A DNA stretch of 64,000 bases from contig CANIHD010000014.1 of the NCBI GenBank assembly GCA_947467345.1, forward strand, positions 19,156-83,155. Direction: 5' to 3'. Below are positions 1-9,695 of this stretch, piece after piece. The notes under the pieces are model-generated. The model was not told the DNA's origin, ran no database searches, and was given only the letters and a program-made list of their open reading frames with translations. The stretch comes from Alphaproteobacteria bacterium (GTDB lineage: Bacteria; Pseudomonadota; Alphaproteobacteria; Micropepsales; Micropepsaceae). Each line of letters opens with the position of its first letter. Position 1 is the stretch's first letter. A program made the position numbers and the translations under genes.

Positions 1-294
1 TACCTTCGCATGCGGTTCGGGCCTCCCATTCCTTACACACGCCGTCTGGATGTCTACAGCTATGTCTACAGTTCCGCGACGTGGCGCTATACGCTGCATC
101 CATATTCGGGGCCGATCACGATGTTCGCCGCTATAGGCCGGGAAGAATATCAGCGCGCGCGGTGGTCGCGTGTGGCCAAAGGCCAATTGACAGTTCACGA
201 GATGCCAGGCGCGCATTTCGACATGGTCGAACCGCCGCACAGCACGGTCCTGGCAGCAAAGTTCGATGAATGCCTCGAGCGCATCGGCGCCTAA
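1..294 (+). CDS. Thioesterase-domain protein, C-terminal part (5' truncated by window edge)
   Basis: Frame is open to window start; YSGPITMFAA...W...G.LTVHEMPGAHFDMVEPPH resembles the C-terminus of NRPS-type thioesterase domains. Confidence 0.6.
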   Translation, partial: YLRMRFGPPIPYTRRLDVYSYVYSSATWRYTLHPYSGPITMFAAIGREEYQRARWSRVAKGQLTVHEMPGAHFDMVEPPHSTVLAAKFDECLERIGA

Positions 295-423
295 GGTTGG
301 CCACAACCGAGCTAGCGGCCACAACAGATCGTGGACAGACCTAGCGCAACGCAAGCGCGTGATTGACCGTTTGCGCAAGCTGGTGCAGGGGTAAAACAAC
401 GAAGAAAACTTCAGGGGGAATGC

Positions 424-1068
424 ATGGCGAAAGTCTCGCGCCTCAAATCCGATCTGTCCGCCAGCCACACTGGTCTTATTCTATTCGATGCGCTGCACGG
501 CTATTTGCACCCTGAAGATCCAGCGAAAGTAAAATTCCTTGCGGATCGCAACATTCTGCCGAACCTAATCCGCCTGCATCAGGGCGCGCGCAAAGCGGGT
601 CTGACCACGTTCTATCCGGCAGGCGCGCACGCCGTCGATGGATCCGATTTCATTCAACGCTTGACCGACACAGACATGGATTTGCAACCGGGCGGCGGCG
701 CCGACAAACCCATTCGTCCGTACTTCTATAAGGGCCACAAGAATTCCGAGATCGCCGCCGAGGTGGCGCCCGGCGATGGCGATGTGGTGATTCCCAAGCA
801 GCGCTGGAGTTCCTTTTTCCAGACCAATCTTGAATTGCACCTGCGCGCGCGCGGCATCGACACCATCGTGATTGCCGGCGGCTCCACCGATGTGGGCATT
901 GCTTCGACCGCGTTCGCGGCGCGGGATCTGGATTACAACATCGTGGTGATACGCGACGGCTGCTATTCGTCGCGCGGAAACAACAATGAATTCTTCATGG
1001 ACCGCGTCTTCCCGCGCATGGCGCGAGTTATGACTGTCGGTCAGGCGGTCGCGCTCATGCAGTCATGA
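424..1068 (+). CDS. Isochorismatase / cysteine hydrolase family protein
   Basis: GLILFDALHGY (catalytic Asp region), IPKQRWSSFFQTNLELHLRARGIDTIVIAGGSTDVGIASTAFAARDLDYNIVVIRD. Confidence 0.8.
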   Translation: MAKVSRLKSDLSASHTGLILFDALHGYLHPEDPAKVKFLADRNILPNLIRLHQGARKAGLTTFYPAGAHAVDGSDFIQRLTDTDMDLQPGGGADKPIRPYFYKGHKNSEIAAEVAPGDGDVVIPKQRWSSFFQTNLELHLRARGIDTIVIAGGSTDVGIASTAFAARDLDYNIVVIRDGCYSSRGNNNEFFMDRVFPRMARVMTVGQAVALMQS

Positions 1069-1280
1069 ACCTGACTGTCACATTCGCCGAACGCATATAT
1101 GCCGACGGACTATGATTTACTGAAAACCTGTTTTTCTCTTTGCCTTGAGGCACTTGCGCGGAAATTTCACGTTCTGCGCGTGCTAAAACCCTCGTCACGC
1201 TTAACCAATTTGAATTTCCTACCTATAAAATCTGCGGAAATCTAATATGTTAGCGACCGTACCGAACGGCCCACGCGACA

Positions 1281-2117
1281 ATGAACCTATCTTCGCAAAT
1301 CTCACCGTCTCCGGCGAACGACAATTCGCGTCTTTCGCGCGCCAAGACTTTGCGCTGGTTAGGGATTGCTATATTCGCTGGCCTAGTTGCGGCTATCGGA
1401 TTTTATCGCGGCGCGGCGGCGGCGCTCACCACTCCTGCCAGCCTTAGCGAGGGCTTGGTCGGATATTGGAATTTCGACGGGCCGCGCGATCGAATCGTCG
1501 ATGCCTCCGGCAATCACAACGACGGCGTATTCATCAACAGCACGCTGACTTCGGGGCGAAATTCACATGCGCTGAAATTGCTCGGCCGCGACGATTCCCA
1601 TGTCAGCATTCCGGCGACACCGAGTCTGAACAATTTTACGGACAAGATGACCATCAGCGCGTGGGTGATGCCCGAAACGCCGCCGGATGGTTTCGTCGTC
1701 GTCGCATCGCGCCAGATCAAGGCACTTAAGCACCCCGACCAATTTTATTTGGGCTTCGGCCGTCTGCACGGCAAGACGAACTACAAATGGCATATGGGAA
1801 CGCTGGTCGATGGCGTCGAGAAAGAAGGCTCGATCTATCGTGGTACGGCGGCCTCGCATCGCTGGATTTACATGGCCGGCGTCTATGACGGCGAATGGAT
1901 GATTCTCTATGTCGATGGCGTTGTCATCGGCAGGACACGCCACACCGGGCCAATTCAGGTCGATGACAATCCGCTCACCATCGGCGCCGAGGAAAACAGA
2001 TCGGAATCGCATGTCGTCGAGGGCGAATTCCAAGGCCAGATCGACGAAGTGCGGCTCTACAACCGCGCGCTGAGCGCCAGGGAAATCAAAGCGCTCTGGA
2101 GTCGCCGGCCGCTTTAA
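1281..2117 (+). CDS. LamG / concanavalin A-like lectin domain protein with N-terminal membrane segment
   Basis: GLVGYWNFDG..IVDASGNHNDG and IDEVRLYNRALSAREIKALW are hallmark LamG-fold segments; N-terminal TM helix. Confidence 0.85.
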   Translation: MNLSSQISPSPANDNSRLSRAKTLRWLGIAIFAGLVAAIGFYRGAAAALTTPASLSEGLVGYWNFDGPRDRIVDASGNHNDGVFINSTLTSGRNSHALKLLGRDDSHVSIPATPSLNNFTDKMTISAWVMPETPPDGFVVVASRQIKALKHPDQFYLGFGRLHGKTNYKWHMGTLVDGVEKEGSIYRGTAASHRWIYMAGVYDGEWMILYVDGVVIGRTRHTGPIQVDDNPLTIGAEENRSESHVVEGEFQGQIDEVRLYNRALSAREIKALWSRRPL

Positions 2118-2119
2118 AG

Positions 2120-4189
2120 CTATCGCGCCGTCAGTTCAGCCACCAAAGCCGTTTGGCCGTAAACCTTTTCCAATGCTTCCGTGATTGCGGCGGTTGAAAC
2201 GCTTATGCTGCGGTTCAACGCAGGGTCAAACGCGTAGCTGCCGCCCAGCGAATGGATGTTGCCATCGAAGATCGCGCCCAGCACTTCGCGGCGCGCGCCG
2301 ATCAGAGGCGAACCGGAATTCCCGCCCAGAATGTCATTGGTGGTGGAGATGTCGAACACCGTGTCGGGATTGAGCCGCGCTTCCGCAGCTACCCAGCGCG
2401 GCGCCAATTGAAATGGCGGCTCGCCGGTGGCGCGCTGATAAAGCCCGCGCACGGTGGTGAAGGCGGGAATGGTACGCCCCGGCTCGGTCCAGCCGGCAAT
2501 CTGGCCGTAAGACAAGCGCAAAGTGAACGTGGCATCTGGATAGACGCTGGTGCTGTAGGCCGCAAATCGCGCTTTCGCCAAACGCTCTGACGCGTGGTCG
2601 GTCAGGTTTTGAAAGCGCTCTTCATATTGTTTGCGCACCAGACGCGCCGTCGCGTCGGTCTTTAGCACGAAGCGGATCATGGGATCGTCGGAGGCACGGA
2701 TCGCGTCCATGCCGCCGTCCCACAGGCGCTTGCACAAAGCCGGATCGGCGAGACGCGAGACCGCGAGGGTGCGCGCCAGCGTCTCCGGCGATTCCTTGCC
2801 GAGGTAGAGAATTGTTTCCGGCGCGTCGGCCGTGAGGTTTTCGCGCAGCTTTAGAAACCAGAATTCGAGTAGAAGCTGTTCGAGGTCGGCTTCCACGGGC
2901 TCAGGATCGAGCGTGGTCTTTTCCAGAAGCGGTAGACGAGCATCAGCATATTCGGGAAGACGGTCGCCGTTGGCCTTGGCGCGCTCTTCGGCGGCGCGCA
3001 CCAGACGCCGTGCATAGGCATACAGCGACGAGCCCATTCCGGCCCGCCCTTCCAGCATGGTGTAAGGCAGATAAAGTTCGCCGCGGGCGGCTTGCGCCGC
3101 GGCGATTTCCGCCCAGGGATCGCCGATCTCGGCCGCAAGCCGCGCATCGGCGGCGACGCGCGCACGAAAATCCGTCTCGGCCTGGCGGCGGCCTTCAAAA
3201 AACGCCGGTTCGAGCAATGCCTTCAGCTGGCCCCGCTGACGCTTGATGTTGTTTTCCAGAAAGAAAAGCTCGCCCGTCGCAATGCGCGCGTGCTCAGGGC
3301 TTTCCTTCATGAATTGGATGAGACGGCCGCGCAGTTCGGCATTCAGCAGCAAGCTTTCCGGCTGCACGACATCACGCAATGAGGCGAGTTGCGCTGTGGT
3401 GAACAGGCGCTGCGACGCGCCGGGATTTCCCGCGACGAAGACCGGATCGCCATCCTTCGGCGGCGCAGTCGTCCATACAAGATGGTTCGGCGTCGCGACC
3501 GGCCGCCCGTTTTCGTAGAGCCGCACAAACGCGGAATCCAGGCAATAACGCGGAAAGTTGAAATTGTCGGGATCGCCGCCGAAAAACGCCGTTTGAATTT
3601 CGGGCGCGAAGGCGAGACGCACATCGGAATATTTGCGGTAGGTGTAAAGCTTATATTGCCCGCCTTGATAGAGCGTGACCACCTGACAGCGATTGGTGGC
3701 TTCGCGCCCCGCGCAGCGATCTTTCTCCAGCCCCGCCATGGCCGCATCACGGGCGCGGCCGTAAGCATCGCCGGTGCGCCCCACCGTGGCTGCGTTCACC
3801 AGCACGGTTACATCGTCGATCGACACCAGAATTTCCGCCTGCATGCCGGGGCAAAGGCGCTCTTCAGCGCGGCTCGCCGTGAGAAATCCGTTCTTGATGT
3901 GATCGCGTTCGGGCGTCGAGAGGTTCTCCACGCAATCTTCGACGCAATGATGGTTTGTAAGCACCAAGCCTTCGCGCGAGACCAGCGAGGCCGAGCAGCC
4001 GGTGGACAAGCGCACCGCGCTTTGCTGCACGGAATCCAGCCAGGCCTGATCAAGGGTGACGCCGTATTTGGCGCGCACCTCGGCGGCGGGAAAATTGTCG
4101 AAGGTCCAAAGCCCCTCGTCCGCCCGCGCCGAAAAAGCGATGCAGGCGAAAGCGGCGGTGGCGAGCAATTTCACGCGCATGGAATTCAC
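2120..4189 (-). CDS. S46 family peptidase (dipeptidyl-peptidase 7/11 type)
   Basis: Signal peptide; GCSASLVSREGLVLTNHHCVEDCV and ILGGNSGSPLIGARREVLGAIFDGN catalytic blocks. Confidence 0.92.
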   Translation of the reverse strand: MNSMRVKLLATAAFACIAFSARADEGLWTFDNFPAAEVRAKYGVTLDQAWLDSVQQSAVRLSTGCSASLVSREGLVLTNHHCVEDCVENLSTPERDHIKNGFLTASRAEERLCPGMQAEILVSIDDVTVLVNAATVGRTGDAYGRARDAAMAGLEKDRCAGREATNRCQVVTLYQGGQYKLYTYRKYSDVRLAFAPEIQTAFFGGDPDNFNFPRYCLDSAFVRLYENGRPVATPNHLVWTTAPPKDGDPVFVAGNPGASQRLFTTAQLASLRDVVQPESLLLNAELRGRLIQFMKESPEHARIATGELFFLENNIKRQRGQLKALLEPAFFEGRRQAETDFRARVAADARLAAEIGDPWAEIAAAQAARGELYLPYTMLEGRAGMGSSLYAYARRLVRAAEERAKANGDRLPEYADARLPLLEKTTLDPEPVEADLEQLLLEFWFLKLRENLTADAPETILYLGKESPETLARTLAVSRLADPALCKRLWDGGMDAIRASDDPMIRFVLKTDATARLVRKQYEERFQNLTDHASERLAKARFAAYSTSVYPDATFTLRLSYGQIAGWTEPGRTIPAFTTVRGLYQRATGEPPFQLAPRWVAAEARLNPDTVFDISTTNDILGGNSGSPLIGARREVLGAIFDGNIHSLGGSYAFDPALNRSISVSTAAITEALEKVYGQTALVAELTAR

Positions 4190-4195
4190 GTCCTA

Positions 4196-5470
4196 TTATT
4201 CGGCAGGAATTTTTTCCCGCGCTTCGGAATGCCCGGTGAAAACCTCGATCAGCTCGTCGGCAATGGGCGAGAAATGCGACATCTGCCTACGGAGCTGATT
4301 TTTGAATCCGTCGGAATACATATCTTTGCCTTTTTCGCGAGGCAAATCGATGACCCGGTTGTGCTGCTCTTCGCGCAAAATACCGATGGGATCTTCGCCG
4401 TTGGCGATTTTCTCCAGCTCGCGTTTCAGCATGTTGCGATACAGCACCAGGCCACGATCGCTGGCGCCGAGCCGCTCTTTGGTACGGTCGGCAATCGCGC
4501 CTTGCGTCACCCACGCCATGATGTCCTGCGCGTGGATGTAATCGAGCAGATATTCGCCGTTGGCGTCCTTGGCCGGTGGCTCGTAAACCGGAATACGATT
4601 TAAGAGATGCGACGGCACCGGAGCGTCAGCCGGCGGTACATAGGCGTGATACCAAAAATGCCGCGTGGCGGTGTCGTCCACCGGCACGCGAATTTGGAAA
4701 ATGAGCTGCTTCCACAGGCCGCCGCCGCTGCCGCCCGCCAGCGTATTGGGGAAAATCAGTGGATGGCCGGTGCGCCAATCGTCGGCGTCTTCCGATTGGC
4801 CTTCCAACAGGCGGCGCTTGATGATGCCGAATTCGAATTCGTCGAACGCGATTTTCGCGTGGTGCCGCGAGATCGCGACCTTCGCATTCTTATGTTCATT
4901 GCGAAATTCATAGAGCTGGCCGTGCAGCCATTCGGTGTGTACCGGATCGACCGAGTTCTCCATGATCTGAAGCCAGTTGCAGGGAATGATCGCCTTGCCG
5001 ATATGGCGGATGGCGCGCGACACGACATAGCCATCGAAGCGCGGCAGAACGGGCGCGGGCAGAGGACCCATATAGCAGAAGAGAAGCCCGCCCATTTCCT
5101 GAACCGGATAGGCGGTTGTAACGACCGTGCCTTTGAGCGCGTTGCGCTCGCTTTCATTCGGAAGCTCCACGCAGCGCCCGGCGGAATCGAATTTCCAGCC
5201 GTGATAGGCGCAGCGAATGCCATCTTCGGTGGGGATGCCATAGGCGAGCGAAACCGAACGGTGCGGGCATTGTTCGCCGATCAACCCAAACGTGCCGCCG
5301 CGCGTTTTGAAGAGGACCAGATCCTCGCCCATGATCCGGACGCGCATCGTCCAGCGGTCCTGCATCTCCGCGGTGGCGGCGACCGGCTGCCAATAGCGGC
5401 GCAGAAGCGCCCCCATTTCCGTGCCCGGTCCGACGCGGGTGAGGAGCTCGTTCTCTTCTGCCGTGAGCAT
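4196..5470 (-). CDS. Rieske 2Fe-2S aromatic ring-hydroxylating oxygenase (phthalate 4,5-dioxygenase-like)
   Basis: EQCPHRSVSLAYG..DGIRCAYHGWKFD Rieske motif; NWLQIMENSVDPVHTEWLHG iron-site region. Confidence 0.92.
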   Translation of the reverse strand: MLTAEENELLTRVGPGTEMGALLRRYWQPVAATAEMQDRWTMRVRIMGEDLVLFKTRGGTFGLIGEQCPHRSVSLAYGIPTEDGIRCAYHGWKFDSAGRCVELPNESERNALKGTVVTTAYPVQEMGGLLFCYMGPLPAPVLPRFDGYVVSRAIRHIGKAIIPCNWLQIMENSVDPVHTEWLHGQLYEFRNEHKNAKVAISRHHAKIAFDEFEFGIIKRRLLEGQSEDADDWRTGHPLIFPNTLAGGSGGGLWKQLIFQIRVPVDDTATRHFWYHAYVPPADAPVPSHLLNRIPVYEPPAKDANGEYLLDYIHAQDIMAWVTQGAIADRTKERLGASDRGLVLYRNMLKRELEKIANGEDPIGILREEQHNRVIDLPREKGKDMYSDGFKNQLRRQMSHFSPIADELIEVFTGHSEAREKIPAE

Positions 5471-5629
5471 GGTTTCCTCGTTCTATTTGCGTCGGATTAT
5501 GTCAGGCCAGGTGGCGCTGTCCAATGGCCACCACCGCCCGTTCAGGGCAGGCAGGACCTTCGACAAGGCACCGCCGAGGGAATAGTAACGCTATTGCAGC
5601 GATCCTGAGATGCGTGGGGAACCGACGGA

Positions 5630-6751
5630 ATGCCGGAATTGCGGGTTGCGATAGCGGGACTAGGGGCAGCGTCCAAACTGGTGCTGCCGAGCTTTAGCAG
5701 CGTCGAAGGCGTGAAGCTCGCGGCAGCTTCCGACCTTCGCGCCGAGGCCCGCGCCAAATTCACAACGACCTATGGCCTGCCCGCCTATGACGACATTGCG
5801 CAACTCTGCGCCGCGCCAGATATCGACGCGGTGTGGATTGAAACGCCGAACCATTTGCACTGCGAACACGCGATCCTCGCCGCAAGCCACGGCAAGCATG
5901 TGATCTGTGCCAAACCGCTGGCCACCACTTTGGATGAATGCGACCGTATGATTGCAGCAGCGAAGGAAAACGGCGTTCGCCTCCTAGTCGGCCATTCCAA
6001 AGTGCTCGACACGCCGGTTGCCGCGATGGCGGATATTGTGAAAAGCGGAAGACTGGGACGCGCCATTCAGATCGACACGCTTCTCTACAATGATTGGCTG
6101 CGCCGCCCTCGCCTGGCGGAGGAGTTGGACGAAAACCTAGGCGCCGGATTCATTCTGCGCCAGGCGCCGCATTTGATCGACATCGCCAGTGCGATTATGG
6201 GCGCGCGACCCACACAGGTGCGGGCGTTGACGGGAAGCTGGGATGACAAAATGCCCACTGCCGGCAATTGCGCCGCGCTGGTCCAATATGAAGGTGGCGC
6301 CTTCGCAAACATCAGCTTAAACGGCTATGGCTATTTCGACAGCAGCGAATTGACGTTCGGCATCGGCAGCATGGGTGATGCCAGAGCAGCGGGAGCAAAA
6401 CCAAAATCCCGCGGTACCCCCCTCAGCGCGGCAGAGAAATACGCCGCTGCGAGCGAAACGCGCGAGCGCGGACCGGCGCAACCGTTCTTCGGGCTCACCA
6501 TAGTATCTTGCGAGCGCGGGGTTATTCGCCAATCACCGAGTGGGCTTCTGGTTTACACCGATGATGGCTGCGAAGAGATTTCCCTGCCGCCACCCAAAGG
6601 CCGCGCCGCCGAACTGATCGAGTTGCTTGATGCCTTGCGAGAAAATCGCGATGTGTTTCCGAATGGCGCCTTCGGTAAACAGACGCTCGCCGTGTGCCTC
6701 GCAATCCTGCGTTCGGCGCGCGAGGGACGAGACGTGGCGCTACAGGGATAA
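5630..6751 (+). CDS. Gfo/Idh/MocA family oxidoreductase
   Basis: VAIAGLGAASKLVLPSF Rossmann start; AVWIETPNHLHCEHAILAASHGKHVICAKPLATTLDECDRMI. Confidence 0.92.
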   Translation: MPELRVAIAGLGAASKLVLPSFSSVEGVKLAAASDLRAEARAKFTTTYGLPAYDDIAQLCAAPDIDAVWIETPNHLHCEHAILAASHGKHVICAKPLATTLDECDRMIAAAKENGVRLLVGHSKVLDTPVAAMADIVKSGRLGRAIQIDTLLYNDWLRRPRLAEELDENLGAGFILRQAPHLIDIASAIMGARPTQVRALTGSWDDKMPTAGNCAALVQYEGGAFANISLNGYGYFDSSELTFGIGSMGDARAAGAKPKSRGTPLSAAEKYAAASETRERGPAQPFFGLTIVSCERGVIRQSPSGLLVYTDDGCEEISLPPPKGRAAELIELLDALRENRDVFPNGAFGKQTLAVCLAILRSAREGRDVALQG

Positions 6752-6776
6752 ATCTACACGATCCAAGCGTTTATCG

Positions 6777-6829
6777 ACCTGGATTCCCTTCCCCTCGCAT
6801 CGCTACGCGATGCTCGGCCGGGAATGACA
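6777..6829. repeat. Palindromic intergenic repeat, family A copy 1
   Basis: acctggattcccttcccctcgcatcgctacgcgatgctcggccgggaatgaca. Confidence 0.7.
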
Positions 6830-6835
6830 AGAACG

Positions 6836-6890
6836 ACCTGGATCCCCCTTCCCTTCGCCGCGCTAATGCGCGGCTCAGCCGGGGATGACA
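6836..6890. repeat. Palindromic intergenic repeat, family A copy 2
   Basis: acctggatcccccttcccttcgccgcgctaatgcgcggctcagccggggatgaca. Confidence 0.7.
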
Positions 6891-6964
6891 TCAAACCTAT
6901 AATTTCTGTCATCCGCGACCGAACTATGCGGAACATTTCGTATTTTCTCGACCAGAATGTCTTC

Positions 6965-7018
6965 TGTCATCCCCGGCCTCACGATGCGGAAGCATCGTGA
7001 GGGGAAGGGGATCCAGGT
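6965..7018. repeat. Palindromic intergenic repeat, family A copy 3 (inverted)
   Basis: tgtcatccccggcctcacgatgcggaagcatcgtgaggggaaggggatccaggt, reverse complement type of copies 1 and 2. Confidence 0.7.
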
Positions 7019-7029
7019 TGCTACGTCAC

Positions 7030-7320
7030 TCAGACATCAAGGCGTTCATAGAGATCATTCCAGCCGGAATTTCTTGCTTCGATCGCGTGAACTTTCCAGG
7101 CGCGATTCCAACGTTTGATCTTTTTCTCCCGCCGAATGGCAGCGTGCACATCCTCGTGGACCTCGTACCAGACCAAAATGTGCACACCATATTTCTTCGT
7201 GAAACCTTCGATAATCTCGCTTTTGTGTTGCCAGGTGCGGCCAATGAGGTCGCTGGTCATGCAGACATAGAGCGTGCCGTTGCGACCACTCGCCAATATG
7301 TAAACGTAATAGAGCTTCAC
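7030..7320 (-). CDS. Small GIY-YIG nuclease family protein
   Basis: MKLYYVYILASGRNGTLYVCMTSDL..H..GFTKKYGV..LVWYE.HED..AAIRREKKIKRWNRAWK..I. Confidence 0.85.
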   Translation of the reverse strand: MKLYYVYILASGRNGTLYVCMTSDLIGRTWQHKSEIIEGFTKKYGVHILVWYEVHEDVHAAIRREKKIKRWNRAWKVHAIEARNSGWNDLYERLDV

Positions 7321-7374
7321 GGACGGCCGCTTGCGTTTTTCTACGACCGCATTTCAGCTACGGATCGTGGCGCT

Positions 7375-8436
7375 TTAGCGGCCGCGGGCCTGGAAGATTT
7401 CTTGAAACTTACGGCGCCAGGCGGCGAATTCATCGACATAGCGCGCCATATCGGCAACGACGAGCTTCATGCCGGGCGGCAGGCGCTGCGCTTTCAAATT
7501 AGTGGGCACGTAATCGAAGCCGGCGAGAATGGTCTGCCCTTCGCTCAAATAGAAATCCATGAACAGCATCGCGGCATGCGGGTGCGGCGCGTTCTTGAGA
7601 ACAGCTAGACCCGTCGGCACCGCAATGACCGGATCGAGAATGGCAATGCCGATGGGCGCACCTTGGCGCTTAGCGCGCACGGCCTGTTCGTAATAGGCGG
7701 TGAAGGTGAGCGGCACCTCGCCTGAAGCCAGCATATTTGTGACAAGCCCGTGGCCGTTACGCACGGCAATGCCGTTCTTGGCAACAATATCGCGGAAGAG
7801 CTTGAGCGCGCGCTCCTGCCCCAAAGCATGCGACATGCCCATCAGCCAGTTGGAATCGCCTTGCTCTATCGTAAGCTTGCCCTTCCATTTCGGATCGAGC
7901 AGATCTTCAAACCGTTTGGGCGCATCGGCCGCGCGCACCAGATTTGTGTTGTAGGCGGTCACGAATACGATCTGCCGCGATGTCACCCAAGGGCGGCCCT
8001 TCACCACCGATCCCGGCATTAATTCGGCGAAGACCGGCGAGGACACTTCCTGCAACAAATGCTCGCGGCCGATAGCTTCAATTTCCGCCGCCGCGGATTC
8101 CACAAGATCGACGGCATGGCGCCCGCCGCGCCCTTCGGCAATGGTGCGCTGAAGAATTTCCTCGGAGCCGCCGCGCCAGACCTTGGCGCGAATACCGTAT
8201 TTCTTTTGAAATGCGCCCGTGATTGCCGCCATGACATCGACGGGGATCGACGAATAGATGCTAACACTGCCTTCGCGCTTGGCGCCCACCAAAATCCGCG
8301 CGGCGCGATCCGGCCCGGTGAATTGTCCCACCTGTGCTGACGTAAGTGTTAGCTGCGCCGCCGCCGCCGGCCATGCCAGCAACGCTGCGAGAAGAGCGAC
8401 GACGAAAGCATTCGCAAAGCGCGCCAAGAGTGCCAT
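7375..8436 (-). CDS. Extracellular solute-binding protein (Fe3+/thiamine-type ABC SBP)
   Basis: Signal peptide; EGSVSIYSSIPVDVMAAITGAFQKKYGIRAKVWRGGSEEILQRTIAE; GLAVLKNAPHPHAAMLFMDFYLSEGQ. Confidence 0.85.
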   Translation of the reverse strand: MALLARFANAFVVALLAALLAWPAAAAQLTLTSAQVGQFTGPDRAARILVGAKREGSVSIYSSIPVDVMAAITGAFQKKYGIRAKVWRGGSEEILQRTIAEGRGGRHAVDLVESAAAEIEAIGREHLLQEVSSPVFAELMPGSVVKGRPWVTSRQIVFVTAYNTNLVRAADAPKRFEDLLDPKWKGKLTIEQGDSNWLMGMSHALGQERALKLFRDIVAKNGIAVRNGHGLVTNMLASGEVPLTFTAYYEQAVRAKRQGAPIGIAILDPVIAVPTGLAVLKNAPHPHAAMLFMDFYLSEGQTILAGFDYVPTNLKAQRLPPGMKLVVADMARYVDEFAAWRRKFQEIFQARGR

Positions 8437-8503
8437 CCGCTGCGGGTTCACGCCGGGCACCACCTTAAGACGAAATTCGCCGCGATGGGAATTGCCGAGA
8501 GCG

Positions 8504-9619
8504 TTACGTCTTAGGCGGCAAAGTCAGCAATTCCTCAGCATAGACCTTCTCCATGCCGGACTTAACCCCATGCTTGGCAAGGTCTTGCACGAACATGCTG
8601 CGCACAATCTGACTCTCGTCGGCGTAATCGATCTGATTTCCGCCTTTGCGCCGGCTCACCCAAGAGAGCGGCACGCCTTGCGCATTGCGCGGCGAGAAAT
8701 GCTTGAAGGCGAGATAGCGCCCCGGCGTTGGCCCAGTATTGAAATGTTGGTGAAACCAGCGATTGGGCGGAACGATCAGCGTGCCAAGTTCCCAATCGTA
8801 GCGCTTCGGCTCTTCGCCTTCCGGCCACATCAGCGAATAGCCTTCGCCGGCGAGAAGAATGACATGCGCGCCCGGCCCGTGGCAGTGGCCCTTTTTATAG
8901 GTGCCGACGGGAAATTCGGAAATGTGACTGGGGATCGAACCCTTCGCCATGTTGAAGCGGATATGTCCGCCGCCGGCGCCGCGCTCTTTCGCCTGCAGCA
9001 AAGGCAATGACACGACGTCGTTGACGAAATTGGTTTCGAGAAGAAAGCCGTTCTGCTCGCCCTTGCGGCTGAAATAATCGGGTTCGCCAGAAAAGCGCCC
9101 GGCGAAATCATATGTGTGATTGAAGATAAAATCGGTGTCGTCATAGAGATTGATCACCGATGGGCCGTTGGTGACGGCGACATAGCGGACACGCTCAGTG
9201 CCCGAGCCATTGAAATGCTGATGCCAGCAATTCAGCGGCACGGCGAACATGGCGCCGGCCTTCCATTCAAAGGTCAGGCGCTGGCCGGCATCGTTCCATA
9301 CGGAGGTTGAGCCGCGGCCCTCCAGCACAAGCACCATTTCTTCAAAGAGCTGCCGATGTGGCGGCACTTTCTTCCCGGGCGCGATTTCGAGCACATAGCA
9401 ATCGTTCGAGGTTCGAGAGGCTTCATGATTGATGTAGACGCCTTTGGCGTCACGCCGCGCCCACGGCTTCAATTCGACATGGCGCAAATTGGGAATGTAA
9501 TGGGCCGCGATAATGTCGAGCCCCTGCGCCGTCACCCAGCGCACATAGGGCGTGTCTTTGTCTTTTTCGGTGGCGAATTTATTGGCCAGCTCGTCGGGAA
9601 CAGCGTTTTTCTCGGCCAT
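8504..9619 (-). CDS. Two-domain cupin protein
   Basis: Two cupin-like segments: PPHRQLFEEMVLVLEGRGSTSVW...GAMFAVPLNCWHQHFN and HCHGPGAHVILLAGEGYSLMW...LIVPPNRWFHQHFN. Confidence 0.8.
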   Translation of the reverse strand: MAEKNAVPDELANKFATEKDKDTPYVRWVTAQGLDIIAAHYIPNLRHVELKPWARRDAKGVYINHEASRTSNDCYVLEIAPGKKVPPHRQLFEEMVLVLEGRGSTSVWNDAGQRLTFEWKAGAMFAVPLNCWHQHFNGSGTERVRYVAVTNGPSVINLYDDTDFIFNHTYDFAGRFSGEPDYFSRKGEQNGFLLETNFVNDVVSLPLLQAKERGAGGGHIRFNMAKGSIPSHISEFPVGTYKKGHCHGPGAHVILLAGEGYSLMWPEGEEPKRYDWELGTLIVPPNRWFHQHFNTGPTPGRYLAFKHFSPRNAQGVPLSWVSRRKGGNQIDYADESQIVRSMFVQDLAKHGVKSGMEKVYAEELLTLPPKT

Positions 9620-9695
9620 GGAAATAGATCTGCTCTCGCGAAAGGCGGCCTAACGCGCAAAGGACAGCAGCGCCGGTCAGCAATGAAGGCAGGTA

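Noticed and set aside
3389-4603. 404-aa plus-strand ORF opposite the S46 peptidase and Rieske genes
   Set aside because: Spans two well-supported minus-strand genes; low-complexity His/Arg-rich shadow translation
10-5470. Possible NRPS biosynthetic gene cluster
   Set aside because: Only a partial thioesterase tail is visible; following genes are not typical NRPS tailoring genes, and the upstream region is outside the window
4607-5608. 333-aa plus-strand ORF opposite the Rieske gene
   Set aside because: Antisense to a clear Rieske oxygenase; no domain features
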